From positions 372,001 through 436,000 of the forward strand of contig OZ257137.1 of NCBI GenBank assembly GCA_965279115.1: a stretch of 64,000 nucleotides of DNA, in the 5' to 3' direction. This DNA comes from JAEUOS01 sp965279115 (GTDB taxonomy: Bacteria > Pseudomonadota > Gammaproteobacteria > Burkholderiales > JAEUOS01). A program made the translations under genes and the position numbers. The notes below the pieces were generated by a model that was given only the letters and a program-made list of their open reading frames with translations, had not been told where the DNA came from and searched no databases. This document shows, one piece after another, positions 53,735-63,377 of the stretch. Every line of letters begins with the position of its first letter. The stretch's first letter is position 1.

Positions 53735-53763
53735 AATTTATCCGGTTTCGCGCTTGCGCGCAA
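53735..53763 (-). promoter_or_regulatory. Probable leuA promoter
   Basis: On the minus strand TTGCGC (53763-53758) and TAAATT (53740-53735) are separated by exactly 17 bases. The predicted transcription start falls about 2-3 bases before the leader-peptide ATG, so that mRNA would be almost leaderless. The boxes are seen; the start is inferred. Confidence 0.5.
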
Positions 53764-53792
53764 CCCGGGTGTTGTTTTTTCCATCGCCCCGG

Positions 53793-53798
53793 TATAGT
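53793..53798 (+). promoter_or_regulatory. Possible -10 box for the D-aminoacylase gene
   Basis: TATAGT at 53793-53798 with TTGTTT 15 bases upstream (53772-53777) faces away from the leuA promoter and lies about 100 bases before the amidohydrolase start. The spacing is short, so the call is weak. Confidence 0.35.
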
Positions 53799-53898
53799 GG
53801 CCAGTTGGTCGACTGAACGGCCACGGCCCGCCGCAACCGAGCCCTGCGCGCCGTGCACAGCCCGCAGAACCACACGACAACAAATCAGGAAGACAACC

Positions 53899-55587
53899 AT
53901 GCATGACCTCATTATTCGCGGCGCCCGCGTGTACGACGGGCTGGGCAAGCCCGGCATTGATGCCGACGTCGCCGTAAGCAACGGTCGCGTCGCCGCGATC
54001 GGCAACGTCAAGGAAGCCTCCAGGGAAGTGGTAGACGCCGGCGGGCTGGCCCTGATGCCGGGCATCGTCGACCTGCACACCCACTATGACGCCCAGATCA
54101 CCTGGGACCGCACCATGTCGCCCTCCCCGGCCCTGGGCGTGACCACCGCCGTGATCGGCAATTGCGGCTTCGGCATCGCGCCCTGTCCCGCCCCCCTGCG
54201 CGAGACCATGGTGAAGAACCTGTCGGTGGTCGAAGGCATGGACCTCAATTCCCTGCTGACCGGAGTGAACTGGGACTTCGAAAGCTTTCCCGAATACATG
54301 GCGCAACTGCGCCGTGTCGGCCCCTACCTCAATACCGCCGTGTTCGCCGGGCACTCGGTGATCCGCACCGCCGTGATGGGCGAGGCGGCCTCCGAGAAGG
54401 TCGACCCGAGCGCCGCGGAACTGGCCGAGATGTGCCGTCTGGTGCGCGAGGCGATGGATGCGGGCGCCATCGGGTTCGCTTCATCCTTCTCGCCCAATCA
54501 CAGTGGTTTCGCCGGTCGTCCCATGCCTTCGACCATCGCCAGTGAAGGCGAACTGCGGGCACTCACCGGGGTGCTTGGCGATGTCGGGCGAGGCGTGTTC
54601 ATGAGCGCCACCGGCACGCGCGCCACACCCGAGATGATGGAGTCGATCACCGCGGCCAACGGCCGGCCATCCTTCATCTCCACGGTCCTGACGATGTACA
54701 ACGAAGCTGCGCCGGAACGCGGCATTACCTACTACGACGCCTGTGCTGCCGCGCAGGACCGTGGCCACGAGATGTACGTGCTGACCAGTTGCCAGCCGCT
54801 TTCCTTCGACTTCACGCTGACCGACCCATATGTACTGCTATCGCACAGCGCGTTCGACGCGATCAAGGGCGCCAGCGCGGACAAGTTGCGGCAGATCTAC
54901 GCCGACGCCTCATTCCGCAACGCGTTCCGCGCCAACCTGGCCAATCCAAAGACAGGCATTCTGTTCCTCGGCAACTGGGAGCGCATCACAGTCAGCCTGA
55001 CCAGCCTGCCCGAGAATCGCGCGCTTGAGGGACTGACCATCGCCGCGGTGGCCCGCAAGCTTGGTAATGACCCGGTCAGCGCGTTTTTCGACCTGGCCCT
55101 CAGGGAAAACCTGGCCACCCATTTCGTCGGCCAGTTCTTCCAGAATGTGGATGCGGGCGTGGCGCCGCTTCTCAAGCACCGGGCCGGCGTGGTCACACTG
55201 TCGGACGCGGGCGCGCATCTGCTCTACATGTGCGACGCCGGTTTCGGCCTGCATTTCCTCTCGCACTGGGTGCGCGAGACCGGCGAATTCACACTCGAGG
55301 AAGGCATCCGCCGCCTGACCAGCCATCCGGCACACTGCTTCCGCATTCCGGATCGCGGCCGCCTGGTCGAAGGCGCGCCCGCGGACATGTTGCTGTTCGA
55401 CCCTGCAAAGGTGGGCATTTCGCGCCCGATCGGCAAGGCGGACCTGCCGGGCGGCGGTACGCGGATGGTACGCGAACCCAGCGGCGTGCACGGCGTATGG
55501 GTCAACGGCGTGATGGTGCATGATGGCTCCAACTATGCCGAACTCGCGCATGGTCCGGGCGCCTTGCTGGATCGCTTCTACGCCTGA
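53899..55587 (+). CDS. N-acyl-D-amino-acid deacylase/amidohydrolase family protein
   Basis: A 562-residue amidohydrolase of the D-aminoacylase group. The metal motif DLHTHYDAQ is at residues 58-66 (H60, H62), with GNCGFGIAPCPAPLRE near 90, FAGHSVIRTAVMG near 150 and LSDAGAHLLYMCDAG near 433. These enzymes split acylated D-amino acids or related amides. The ATG at 53899 is chosen over longer frames. A TTT receptor follows 86 bases on, so it may act on an imported amide. Confidence 0.88.
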   Translation: MHDLIIRGARVYDGLGKPGIDADVAVSNGRVAAIGNVKEASREVVDAGGLALMPGIVDLHTHYDAQITWDRTMSPSPALGVTTAVIGNCGFGIAPCPAPLRETMVKNLSVVEGMDLNSLLTGVNWDFESFPEYMAQLRRVGPYLNTAVFAGHSVIRTAVMGEAASEKVDPSAAELAEMCRLVREAMDAGAIGFASSFSPNHSGFAGRPMPSTIASEGELRALTGVLGDVGRGVFMSATGTRATPEMMESITAANGRPSFISTVLTMYNEAAPERGITYYDACAAAQDRGHEMYVLTSCQPLSFDFTLTDPYVLLSHSAFDAIKGASADKLRQIYADASFRNAFRANLANPKTGILFLGNWERITVSLTSLPENRALEGLTIAAVARKLGNDPVSAFFDLALRENLATHFVGQFFQNVDAGVAPLLKHRAGVVTLSDAGAHLLYMCDAGFGLHFLSHWVRETGEFTLEEGIRRLTSHPAHCFRIPDRGRLVEGAPADMLLFDPAKVGISRPIGKADLPGGGTRMVREPSGVHGVWVNGVMVHDGSNYAELAHGPGALLDRFYA

Positions 55588-55672
55588 TCAATGAAGCATC
55601 GCTACCGGTTGGTCCAGGCCACGCGGTGGCACGCTCCCACCGGTCGCTGAACAATAACGGAGACAACCAAGA

Positions 55673-56638
55673 ATGATTCGCCAACTGCGCGGCGCAGCCG
55701 CGATCCTCTGCATGGCGTGTGCGACGGCCGCCTCGGCCCAGGCCTGGCCTGCGAAGCCCATCCGCATGATTCTCGCGTTTCCGCCCGGCGGCCCGACCGA
55801 CATCGTCGCGCGCGTGCTCGGCGCCAAACTCGCGGAGCAGCTTGGACAGCAGGTGCTGGTCGACAACAAGCCGGGTGCCGGTGGCAATATCGGCGCGGAA
55901 CTCGCCGCCAAGGCCCCCAACGACGGTTACACGATCTTCTACAACACCTCGGCCATCGTCATCAATCCCGCCCTGTACGGCCGCTCCAGCTATGACACGC
56001 TGAAGGACTTCGTTCCGGTCACGCTGACGGCAGCCATACCCATGGTGCTGGTGGTGCACCCGGCCGTTCCGGTCAAGACCATGAAGGAGTTCGTCGATTA
56101 CGTGAAGTCCAGGCCAGGCCAGATCAATTACTCATCCTCCGGCACCGGCACCATCACGCATCTTGCAAGTGCCATGCTTGCCGCGCAAATGGGCTTCACG
56201 GCGCAACACATCGCCTACAAGGGCAGCGCCCCGGGGCTGGTGGACCTGGCCGCCGGGCAGACGCAATTCATGACCGACACCATCAACACGGCATTGCCCT
56301 ATGTGAAGGACGGGCGCCTGCGGGCAATTGCGGTGACCAGCGCCAAACGCTCTTCGGTCTTGCCCGAAATGCCTACCTTTGCCGAATCCGGCATGCCCGG
56401 ATTCGACGCCGCCGCCTGGCAAGGCGTGGTCGTTCCTGCTGGCACGCCTCAGGAGATTGTCACGCGCCTGAATTCGGAGCTCAATCGCGCATTGGCGGAT
56501 GCCGGCGTACGCCAACGCCTGGCGGTGCAGGGTGCCGATGCTCTCGGCGGCACACCGGCGGAATACGGCGCCTACATCCGCGCCGAGATGCCGCGTTGGG
56601 CCAAGGCGATAAAGGACTCCGGCGCCAAGGCGGAGTAA
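55673..56638 (+). CDS. TTT-family (Bug) periplasmic solute receptor
   Basis: A 321-residue exported receptor, signal peptide ending near residue 23 (ATAASAQ/AWPA). It has VDNKPGAGGNIGAELAAKAP and QHIAYKGSAPGLVDLAAGQ. CGGAGAC precedes the ATG. It sits between the D-aminoacylase and enoyl-CoA hydratase genes on one strand, and the three may form a catabolic operon inserted into the leucine/phospholipid gene region. Confidence 0.93.
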   Translation: MIRQLRGAAAILCMACATAASAQAWPAKPIRMILAFPPGGPTDIVARVLGAKLAEQLGQQVLVDNKPGAGGNIGAELAAKAPNDGYTIFYNTSAIVINPALYGRSSYDTLKDFVPVTLTAAIPMVLVVHPAVPVKTMKEFVDYVKSRPGQINYSSSGTGTITHLASAMLAAQMGFTAQHIAYKGSAPGLVDLAAGQTQFMTDTINTALPYVKDGRLRAIAVTSAKRSSVLPEMPTFAESGMPGFDAAAWQGVVVPAGTPQEIVTRLNSELNRALADAGVRQRLAVQGADALGGTPAEYGAYIRAEMPRWAKAIKDSGAKAE

Positions 56639-56703
56639 CGCCGCAGCTTCCGGCCACGGGACTCGCAACAAACGCACAAGCGGTTTCATCAAGGAGAAGC
56701 GAA

Positions 56704-57480
56704 GTGGATTTCGTCAAGTACGAGCAAAGCGGCGGCATCGTCACCCTCACCCTCAACAAGCCGGAGGAGCGCAACGCCCTCTCCACGCCTTCCCAATGGG
56801 CCGAGGTTGTGGCCGCATGCGAACGTGTGCGCGCCGACATGTCGGTCAGGGCGGTGATCCTCACCGGCGCGGGCAGCGCGTTTTGCGCTGGCGGCAACGT
56901 CAAGGACATGCGCGACAAGAAGGGCATCGCCGGCGGGTCGGCGCGCGAAATCGCTGATGGATATCGCGCCGGCATTCAGCGCATTCCGCTGGCCCTCTAC
57001 AACCTCGAGGTGCCGACCATTGCCGCGGTGAACGGCCCGGCGATCGGCGCCGGTTGCGACCTTGCCTGCATGTGCGACATTCGCATCGCGTCATCGAAGG
57101 CGAAGTTCGCTGAAAGCTTCGTCAAGCTTGGCATCATTCCGGGTGATGGTGGCGCCTGGCTGCTGCCGCGCACCGTGGGCATGTCGAAAGCGGCTGAGCT
57201 CACCTTCACCGGCGACACCATTGGCGCGGACGAGGCATTGGCCTGCGGCCTGGTCTCGCGGGTGGTTGCGCCCGAGCAGTTGCTGGCCACCGCCAACGCG
57301 CTGGCCGAACGCATCGCCGCCAATCCCGGGCCGGCACTGCGCATGGCCAAGCGGCTGTTGCGCGAAGGCCAGCATGTGCGTCTCGATACCTTGCTGGAAA
57401 TGTCCGCGGCATTCCAGGCGATCGCGCACCACACGCCGGAGCACGATGCCGCCCTGGCGGCGTTTCTCGAAAAGAAATGA
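56704..57480 (+). CDS. Enoyl-CoA hydratase/isomerase family protein (PaaG-like)
   Basis: A 258-residue crotonase-fold enzyme. The frame opens with GTG at 56704, with CAAGGAG eight bases before. The oxyanion-hole segments are AFCAGGNVKDM near residue 60 and AVNGPAIGAGCDLACMCDIR near 106. The stretch AESFVKLGIIPGDGGAWLLPR has Phe where hydratases have the first catalytic Glu, while a Glu remains in SKAAELTFTG. This is the pattern of PaaG-type isomerases, so isomerase activity is as likely as hydration. Confidence 0.88.
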   Translation: MDFVKYEQSGGIVTLTLNKPEERNALSTPSQWAEVVAACERVRADMSVRAVILTGAGSAFCAGGNVKDMRDKKGIAGGSAREIADGYRAGIQRIPLALYNLEVPTIAAVNGPAIGAGCDLACMCDIRIASSKAKFAESFVKLGIIPGDGGAWLLPRTVGMSKAAELTFTGDTIGADEALACGLVSRVVAPEQLLATANALAERIAANPGPALRMAKRLLREGQHVRLDTLLEMSAAFQAIAHHTPEHDAALAAFLEKK

Positions 57481-57510
57481 AGCAACACGCGCGCCTGCCA
57501 GGGCGCGAGG

Positions 57511-58299
57511 TCAGGCCTGCGGTTTCTTGAGGATGTCGCTGGCCTTCTTGCCACGTGTCAGGTTCCACAGCCACAACACATAGCCGGAAAGCCCGTACAC
57601 GACGAACAGGCTGAACAAAGTAAGCGGCGGATAGGAAGAAATCACGAACATGGCGATGGCCAGCAGGAAGATCACCACCACCGGGACGCGGCGCGTGCGG
57701 CTTATGTCCTTGAAACTGTAGAACGGCACCGAGGACACCATGGTGATGCCCCCATAGAGGGCGATGACCCAGCCGACGTAGCGCAGATAGTAGTCATCGA
57801 GCGGAAACTTGTTGTCGTCGGCCAGCCACACAAAACCGATCAAGAGCGCCGCCGCGGCGGGGCTGGGCATGCCCTGGAAGAAGCGCTTGTCCACCACATC
57901 GATGTTGGTGTTGAATCGTGCCAGCCGCAGCGCAGCGCCGGCGCAGTAGACAAAGGCGGCGAACCAGCCCCAGCGCCCGAAGGGCTCCAGACCCCATTTG
58001 TATACGATCAAGGCCGGCGCCGCGCCGAAGGACACCATGTCGGCCAGGCTGTCATACTCGGCGCCAAAATCGCTTTGCGTATGGGTCATGCGCGCAACCC
58101 GGCCATCCAGGGAGTCCATGACCATGGCCACGAAAATGGCGATGCAGGAGCGCTCGTAGTCGCCCGCCATCGCCTGCACGATGGCATAAAAGCCGCAGAA
58201 CAGGCAGGCCGTCGTGAATGCGTTTGGCAGAAGGTACACGCCGCGGCGGCGCAGTGCGCGCGCACGGCTCACATCGGGCGGCAATTCCTTGAACGCCAT
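57511..58299 (-). CDS. pssA: CDP-diacylglycerol-serine O-phosphatidyltransferase
   Basis: A 262-residue membrane enzyme that makes phosphatidylserine, precursor of phosphatidylethanolamine. The CDP-alcohol phosphotransferase motif begins at D62 (DSLDGRVAR) and ends with FGAEYDSLADMVS. About six to eight helices follow. The ATG at 58299 gives the usual length. It is downstream of ilvC on the same strand in the order seen in many Burkholderiales; a psd gene, often between them, is absent here. Confidence 0.95.
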   Translation of the reverse strand: MAFKELPPDVSRARALRRRGVYLLPNAFTTACLFCGFYAIVQAMAGDYERSCIAIFVAMVMDSLDGRVARMTHTQSDFGAEYDSLADMVSFGAAPALIVYKWGLEPFGRWGWFAAFVYCAGAALRLARFNTNIDVVDKRFFQGMPSPAAAALLIGFVWLADDNKFPLDDYYLRYVGWVIALYGGITMVSSVPFYSFKDISRTRRVPVVVIFLLAIAMFVISSYPPLTLFSLFVVYGLSGYVLWLWNLTRGKKASDILKKPQA

Positions 58300-58342
58300 C
58301 AGAGCCGCTCCCGCTGTCGTTGGATCACCGTCTTGAATTCTT

Positions 58343-58531
58343 TCACTGCTTCTTTTCCTCTTCCCTGATGCGATCCGCACCCTGCTGCATCGCGCTGTCG
58401 ACCCCGGTTGTCGCCCGGTCCATGGTCTGTTTCGGGATATTGCCGACGTCCCTGGCAGCCTTGGATTCCGGCACCTTGTCGCCGCAAGCAACGACCAGCA
58501 ACACTGTCGACATCAGGCACACAAGTCTCAT
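58343..58531 (-). CDS. Small predicted lipoprotein, 62 aa
   Basis: A 62-residue protein with a lipoprotein signal: MRLVCLMSTVLLVVAC, cysteine at residue 16. The mature part is helical and charged (ATTGVDSAMQQGADRIREEE) and resembles no family I know. GGAGGCAAAG precedes the ATG. It lies between the ilvC terminator and pssA and may share the pssA transcript. Confidence 0.7.
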   Translation of the reverse strand: MRLVCLMSTVLLVVACGDKVPESKAARDVGNIPKQTMDRATTGVDSAMQQGADRIREEEKKQ

Positions 58532-58583
58532 CTTTGCCTCCCGCAGCAGCAGTCTTGCATTATGCCCCACACCGCTGGCACCC

Positions 58584-58620
58584 AAAAAGCGCAACGCCCG
58601 CCTTGTGGGCGGGCATTGCG
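58584..58620 (-). terminator. Intrinsic terminator after ilvC
   Basis: A stem with one mismatch pairs 58590-58602 with 58608-58620 around a short loop. On the minus strand it is followed by CTTTTTGGG (58589-58581), a T-run in the correct place. It sits 49 bases past the ilvC stop and separates the ilv operon from the lipoprotein and pssA. Confidence 0.88.
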
Positions 58621-58668
58621 ACAGGCGCAAGATGTATCGCTCTTGCCGGCGTGTGCGTTACAGGTGAA

Positions 58669-59685
<1,017 letters not shown>

Positions 59686-59797
59686 TGGCTTCTCCTCACG
59701 AAAAATCGTTGCTTGCGTTGCTATGCCCGATTGGCCCATGCCGGTCGGGAAAACCTGCGATTTTAGCCCGACGACGCGCGCCGGGCACACCCTTGCC

Positions 59798-60289
59798 TCA
59801 AACCTTCAGCACACGCTCCCCGCGCCCGATGCCCGATACGCCGGTACGCACGGTTTCAAGGATGAGTGCCCGGTCGATGCCCTCGATGAATGCGTCGAGC
59901 TTGGCGACGTCCCCGGTCAATTCGATCGTGTAAGCCTTGTCGGTGACGTCGATGATGCGCCCGCGGAAGATCTCCGCCATGCGCTTCATCTCCTCGCGCT
60001 CCTTGCCGGTGGCGCGCACCTTCACGAGCATGAGTTCGCGTTCGATATGCGCGCCTTCCGACAGATCCACGACCTTGACCACCTCGATGAGCCGGTTCAG
60101 GTGCTTGGTGATCTGCTCGATGACATCTTCGGACCCCTTGGTCACGATAGTCATGCGCGACAGGGACGGGTCTTCGGTCGGCGCGACGGTCAGGGTTTCA
60201 ATGTTGTAGCCACGAGCGGAGAACAGGCCCGCCACCCGGGACAGGGCGCCGGCCTCGTTTTCCAGAAGAATCGAGATGATGTGTCGCAT
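59798..60289 (-). CDS. ilvH: Acetolactate synthase small (regulatory) subunit
   Basis: A 163-residue subunit that activates the catalytic subunit and gives valine feedback control. The N-terminal ACT domain is plain (ISILLENEAGALSRVAGLFS, then GYNIETLTVAPTEDP), followed by the ALS_ss C-terminal domain (GRIIDVTDKAYTIELTG). Its ATG overlaps the ilvI TGA by one base (TGATG), so synthesis of the two subunits is coupled. Confidence 0.97.
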   Translation of the reverse strand: MRHIISILLENEAGALSRVAGLFSARGYNIETLTVAPTEDPSLSRMTIVTKGSEDVIEQITKHLNRLIEVVKVVDLSEGAHIERELMLVKVRATGKEREEMKRMAEIFRGRIIDVTDKAYTIELTGDVAKLDAFIEGIDRALILETVRTGVSGIGRGERVLKV

Positions 60290-62010
60290 CACAGCTCCTC
60301 CGAGCCGAGCAGCATCTGCGTCAGCCCCTTGCCGGCCTGCACCATCGGCCACACGTTTTCCTTCGGATCGGTCAGGAAGTCCATGAAGACGGTACGATCC
60401 TTGAGTTTCAGCGCCTCGCGAATCGCCCCCTCGACGTCACCGGGCTTGGTGATCTGCATGCCGACGTGGCCGTAGGCTTCCGCCAGCTTGACGAAATCCG
60501 GCAGGGCTTCGACATAGGACTCGGAATACCGGCTGCCATACTCGATCTGCTGCCACTGGCGCACCATGCCAAGGTAGCCATTGTTGAGGTTCAGGAGCTT
60601 TACCGGCAGGCGGTACTGCTTGCAGGTCGAGAGCTCCTGAATGCACATCTGGATGGAGGCTTCGCCGGTGATGCAGGCCACCGTCGCGTCGGGATGCGCC
60701 ATCTGCACCCCCATCGCGTAGGGCAGGCCCACGCCCATCGTGCCCAGGCCGCCGGAATTGATCCAGCGACGCGGCTTGTCGAACTTGTAGAACTGCGCGG
60801 CCCACATCTGGTGCTGGCCCACGTCGGAGGTGACAAAGGCGTCGCCCTTGGTGAGCTCCCAAAGCTTCTCGACCACGTATTGGGGCTTGATCTTCTCGCT
60901 GACGCGGTCGTACTTGAGGCAATCGCGGCCGCGCCATTCCTCGATCTGCTTCCACCACGCGTCCAGCGCATGCGCGTCGGGCTTGATGTCCGAGCCCTTG
61001 ATCTGGCGGATCACCTCCTGCATGACGTCCTTGACGTCCCCCACGATCGGGACGTCGACCTTGACACGCTTGGAGATCGACGAAGGGTCTATGTCGATGT
61101 GGATGATCTGCCGCTGGTGCTTGGCGAAGTCCGCCGGATTGCCGATCACGCGGTCGTCGAAGCGCGCGCCGATGGCGACGAGCACGTCGCAGTTTTGCAT
61201 CGCCAGATTGGCTTCATAGGTGCCATGCATGCCCGGCATGCCGACGAACTTGCGGTCGGTCGCCTTGTAGGCGCCCAGGCCCATCAGGGTGTTGGTGCAC
61301 GGATACCCCAGCATGTCGACCAGCTGGTTGAGTTCCGCCGACGAATCCGAAAGGATCACGCCGCCGCCGGTGTAGATCATCGGCCGCTTGGCCGAAAGGA
61401 TCATCTGCACCGCTTTCTTGATTTGCCCGCTGTGTCCCTTGACCACTGGCGTGTAGGAACGCATCGCCACTTCGGAAGGGTAGTGAAAGGCGGTTTTCTT
61501 GGCGCTGACGTCCTTGGGGATATCCACCAGGACCGGGCCGGGCCTGCCGGTGCGGGCGATGTAGAACGCCTTCTTCATCGTCGCCGCCAAGTCGCGCACG
61601 TCCTTGACCAGGAAATTGTGCTTGACGATCGGACGGGTGATGCCCACGGTGTCGCATTCCTGGAACGCGTCCATGCCGATCGCATGGGTCGGAACCTGTC
61701 CGGTCAGGACCACCATCGGGATGGAATCCATGTAGGCGGTGGCGATGCCGGTGACGGCGTTGGTGACACCCGGGCCGGAAGTGACCAGGCACACGCCGGT
61801 CTTTTCAGAGGAACGCGAATACGCGTCGGCGGCATGCACTGCCCCTTGCTCATGGCGTACAAGAACGTGCTTTACACGATCCTGATTGAACAGCGCGTCA
61901 TACAAATAGAGCACCGCGCCGCCGGGATAGCCGAACACGTGTTCGACGTTTTCCTCCTGCAGGCAGCGCACGACGATTTCCGCGCCGCTGAGTTCTTCAT
62001 TGGAAGACAT
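60289..62010 (-). CDS. ilvI: Acetolactate synthase large (catalytic) subunit, biosynthetic
   Basis: A 573-residue ThDP enzyme condensing pyruvate with pyruvate or 2-oxobutyrate. The catalytic Glu is E54 in VRHEQGAVHAADAYSR. The cofactor motif reads TGEASIQMCIQELSTC up to LNNGYLGMVRQW, where GEA stands in the usual GDG place. The FAD region holds GMHGTYEANLAMQNCDVL. It heads the operon with ilvH and ilvC. It could equally be named ilvB. Confidence 0.96.
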   Translation of the reverse strand: MSSNEELSGAEIVVRCLQEENVEHVFGYPGGAVLYLYDALFNQDRVKHVLVRHEQGAVHAADAYSRSSEKTGVCLVTSGPGVTNAVTGIATAYMDSIPMVVLTGQVPTHAIGMDAFQECDTVGITRPIVKHNFLVKDVRDLAATMKKAFYIARTGRPGPVLVDIPKDVSAKKTAFHYPSEVAMRSYTPVVKGHSGQIKKAVQMILSAKRPMIYTGGGVILSDSSAELNQLVDMLGYPCTNTLMGLGAYKATDRKFVGMPGMHGTYEANLAMQNCDVLVAIGARFDDRVIGNPADFAKHQRQIIHIDIDPSSISKRVKVDVPIVGDVKDVMQEVIRQIKGSDIKPDAHALDAWWKQIEEWRGRDCLKYDRVSEKIKPQYVVEKLWELTKGDAFVTSDVGQHQMWAAQFYKFDKPRRWINSGGLGTMGVGLPYAMGVQMAHPDATVACITGEASIQMCIQELSTCKQYRLPVKLLNLNNGYLGMVRQWQQIEYGSRYSESYVEALPDFVKLAEAYGHVGMQITKPGDVEGAIREALKLKDRTVFMDFLTDPKENVWPMVQAGKGLTQMLLGSEEL

Positions 62011-62375
62011 GATGTATTTGCCTCAAAAAGAGCCGAAAATGACAACCGGACCCGCCGAAAGCCCAATCGGGCTGCGGGTGTTTGCTGCAACTGCGCTCTG
62101 ATGAAGCTGTCAGGGACGGAAGCAAAGGCTTATCTGCCAAAACTTCCGGTTGCGGAGCCGTCGCGACACATTCCCGGGTAAGGTGTCGAAACGGGCGTCG
62201 TGCGGCCTTTTGAGCCTCAAACTCATTCCATTGTATCGCGATTGAGGCCATCGGTCAAAATCGTTTGGCACGATACCGGTGTGCCGAACGCCCGGAACCG
62301 TGACTCTCGACAGGGAAATGTGGGCAAATTGGTGCATAATCCCCGGCGAAAGCATAAAAATCGCGAGCAAGCGAC
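62011..62375. promoter_or_regulatory. Divergent region between ilvI and the sigma factor gene
   Basis: A 365-base gap. A hairpin at 62050-62079 (CCCGC/GCGGG enclosing AGCCC/GGGCT) lies in the ilvI leader about 40 bases before its start. TGCATAAT at 62333-62340 is a fair extended -10 box facing the sigma gene. I find no leader peptide rich in Ile, Val or Leu before ilvI and no T-run after the hairpin, so attenuation is not shown. Confidence 0.45.
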
Positions 62376-62948
62376 CTGGCCACCCCTTCCGAACTGTCGA
62401 ACTTCCTCGCCGAAGTGGAGCGCCGCGCCTTCAAGCAGGCGGTATACGCGGTCCGTGAGACCGAAGCGGCTCTGGATATCGTGCAGGACTCCATGATGCG
62501 GCTTGCCGAAAAATACGGCGACCGGCCGCCCGAGGAACTTCCGCTCCTGTTCCAGCGGATCTTGCAGAATTCGATACGGGATCATTTCAGGCGTACCAAG
62601 GTGCGGTCCTTCTGGACGACTCTGTTCTCGTCCCTGGGGCCCTCGGACCCCGAAGCCGCCGAAGATTTCGATCCCCTGGAAACTTTGGAGGCCCAGCCGG
62701 GGTCCAAGTCTGCAGAAAGCGCCGAGGATGAGGTCAACCGCGACCGCACCATGGCCTTGATTGAAAAGGAAATCCAGAAGCTGCCTGCACGTCAACGGGA
62801 AGCATTCCTGCTGCGTTATTGGGAGGATATGGATGTAGCCGAGACCGCAGAAGTCATGGGGTGCTCGGAAGGCAGCGTAAAAACTCACTGCTCGCGTGCA
62901 ACTCACGCGCTCGCGCTGGCCCTGAAGGGCAAGGGAATAACCCTCTAG
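62376..62948 (+). CDS. ECF-type RNA polymerase sigma factor
   Basis: A 190-residue sigma-70-like factor. Region 2 spans about residues 10-75 (FKQAVYAVRETEAALDIVQD, then FQRILQNSIRDHFRR) and region 4 about 130-180 (LPARQREAFLLRYWEDM, then CSEGSVKTHCSRATHAL). The family N-terminus (ATPSELSNFLAEVERRAF) extends upstream of the first GTG at 62415. The only earlier candidate start in frame after a stop is a CTG at 62376, so a CTG start is likely. It forms an operon with DUF3619 and DUF3106 genes. Confidence 0.85.
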   Translation: MATPSELSNFLAEVERRAFKQAVYAVRETEAALDIVQDSMMRLAEKYGDRPPEELPLLFQRILQNSIRDHFRRTKVRSFWTTLFSSLGPSDPEAAEDFDPLETLEAQPGSKSAESAEDEVNRDRTMALIEKEIQKLPARQREAFLLRYWEDMDVAETAEVMGCSEGSVKTHCSRATHALALALKGKGITL

Positions 62949-62951
62949 GGC

Positions 62952-63377
62952 ATGGAAATTGCACCAAAAGCAGCAATATTGGCAAATCACATCATGGGAA
63001 ACAGTAAAGAACTCCAAGTCGCCTACCAGATCAAGCGCCGTCTGAACGAGGGTGCGCTTGATCTGCCGGCCGGTGCCGCCGAGCGCCTGCGTGCCGCGCG
63101 CGAGCAGGCGCTTTCCATGCAGCGCCGTCCGGTCGCGCAGGCAGTTGCCGCGGGCGCCCATTTCACTTTCTCGTTCGGCTGGATCGGCAAGCTTGCTCCG
63201 CTGGCAGTTCTGGTTCTCGGGCTGGGCGCAATCCATATGTGGCATCAGTCCGAGCAGGTGGCCGACATCGCCGACATCGATATCCAGATGCTGGCCGACG
63301 AATTGCCTCCGAACGCCTATCTTGACAAGGGTTTTGGCGCATGGCTTAGCCAGGGCGAGAACGGGCGGCCGAATTGA
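62952..63377 (+). CDS. DUF3619-family membrane protein
   Basis: A 141-residue protein with a cytosolic N-terminal helix region (KELQVAYQIKRRLNEGALDL) and one membrane helix at about residues 80-98 (KLAPLAVLVLGLGAIHMW). The acidic C-terminal part (DIADIDIQMLADELP) would be periplasmic. It matches the DUF3619 family that follows this sigma factor in Burkholderiales. Position and layout would suit an anti-sigma factor, which is inference. A second start at 62994 fits homologues better in length. Confidence 0.83.
   Translation: MEIAPKAAILANHIMGNSKELQVAYQIKRRLNEGALDLPAGAAERLRAAREQALSMQRRPVAQAVAAGAHFTFSFGWIGKLAPLAVLVLGLGAIHMWHQSEQVADIADIDIQMLADELPPNAYLDKGFGAWLSQGENGRPN

Noticed and set aside
62110..62370. 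Minus-strand frame starting MLAIFMLSPGIM as a possible ilv leader peptide
   Set aside because: It lacks a run of Ile, Val or Leu codons and has no terminator placed after it, so it does not fit an attenuator.
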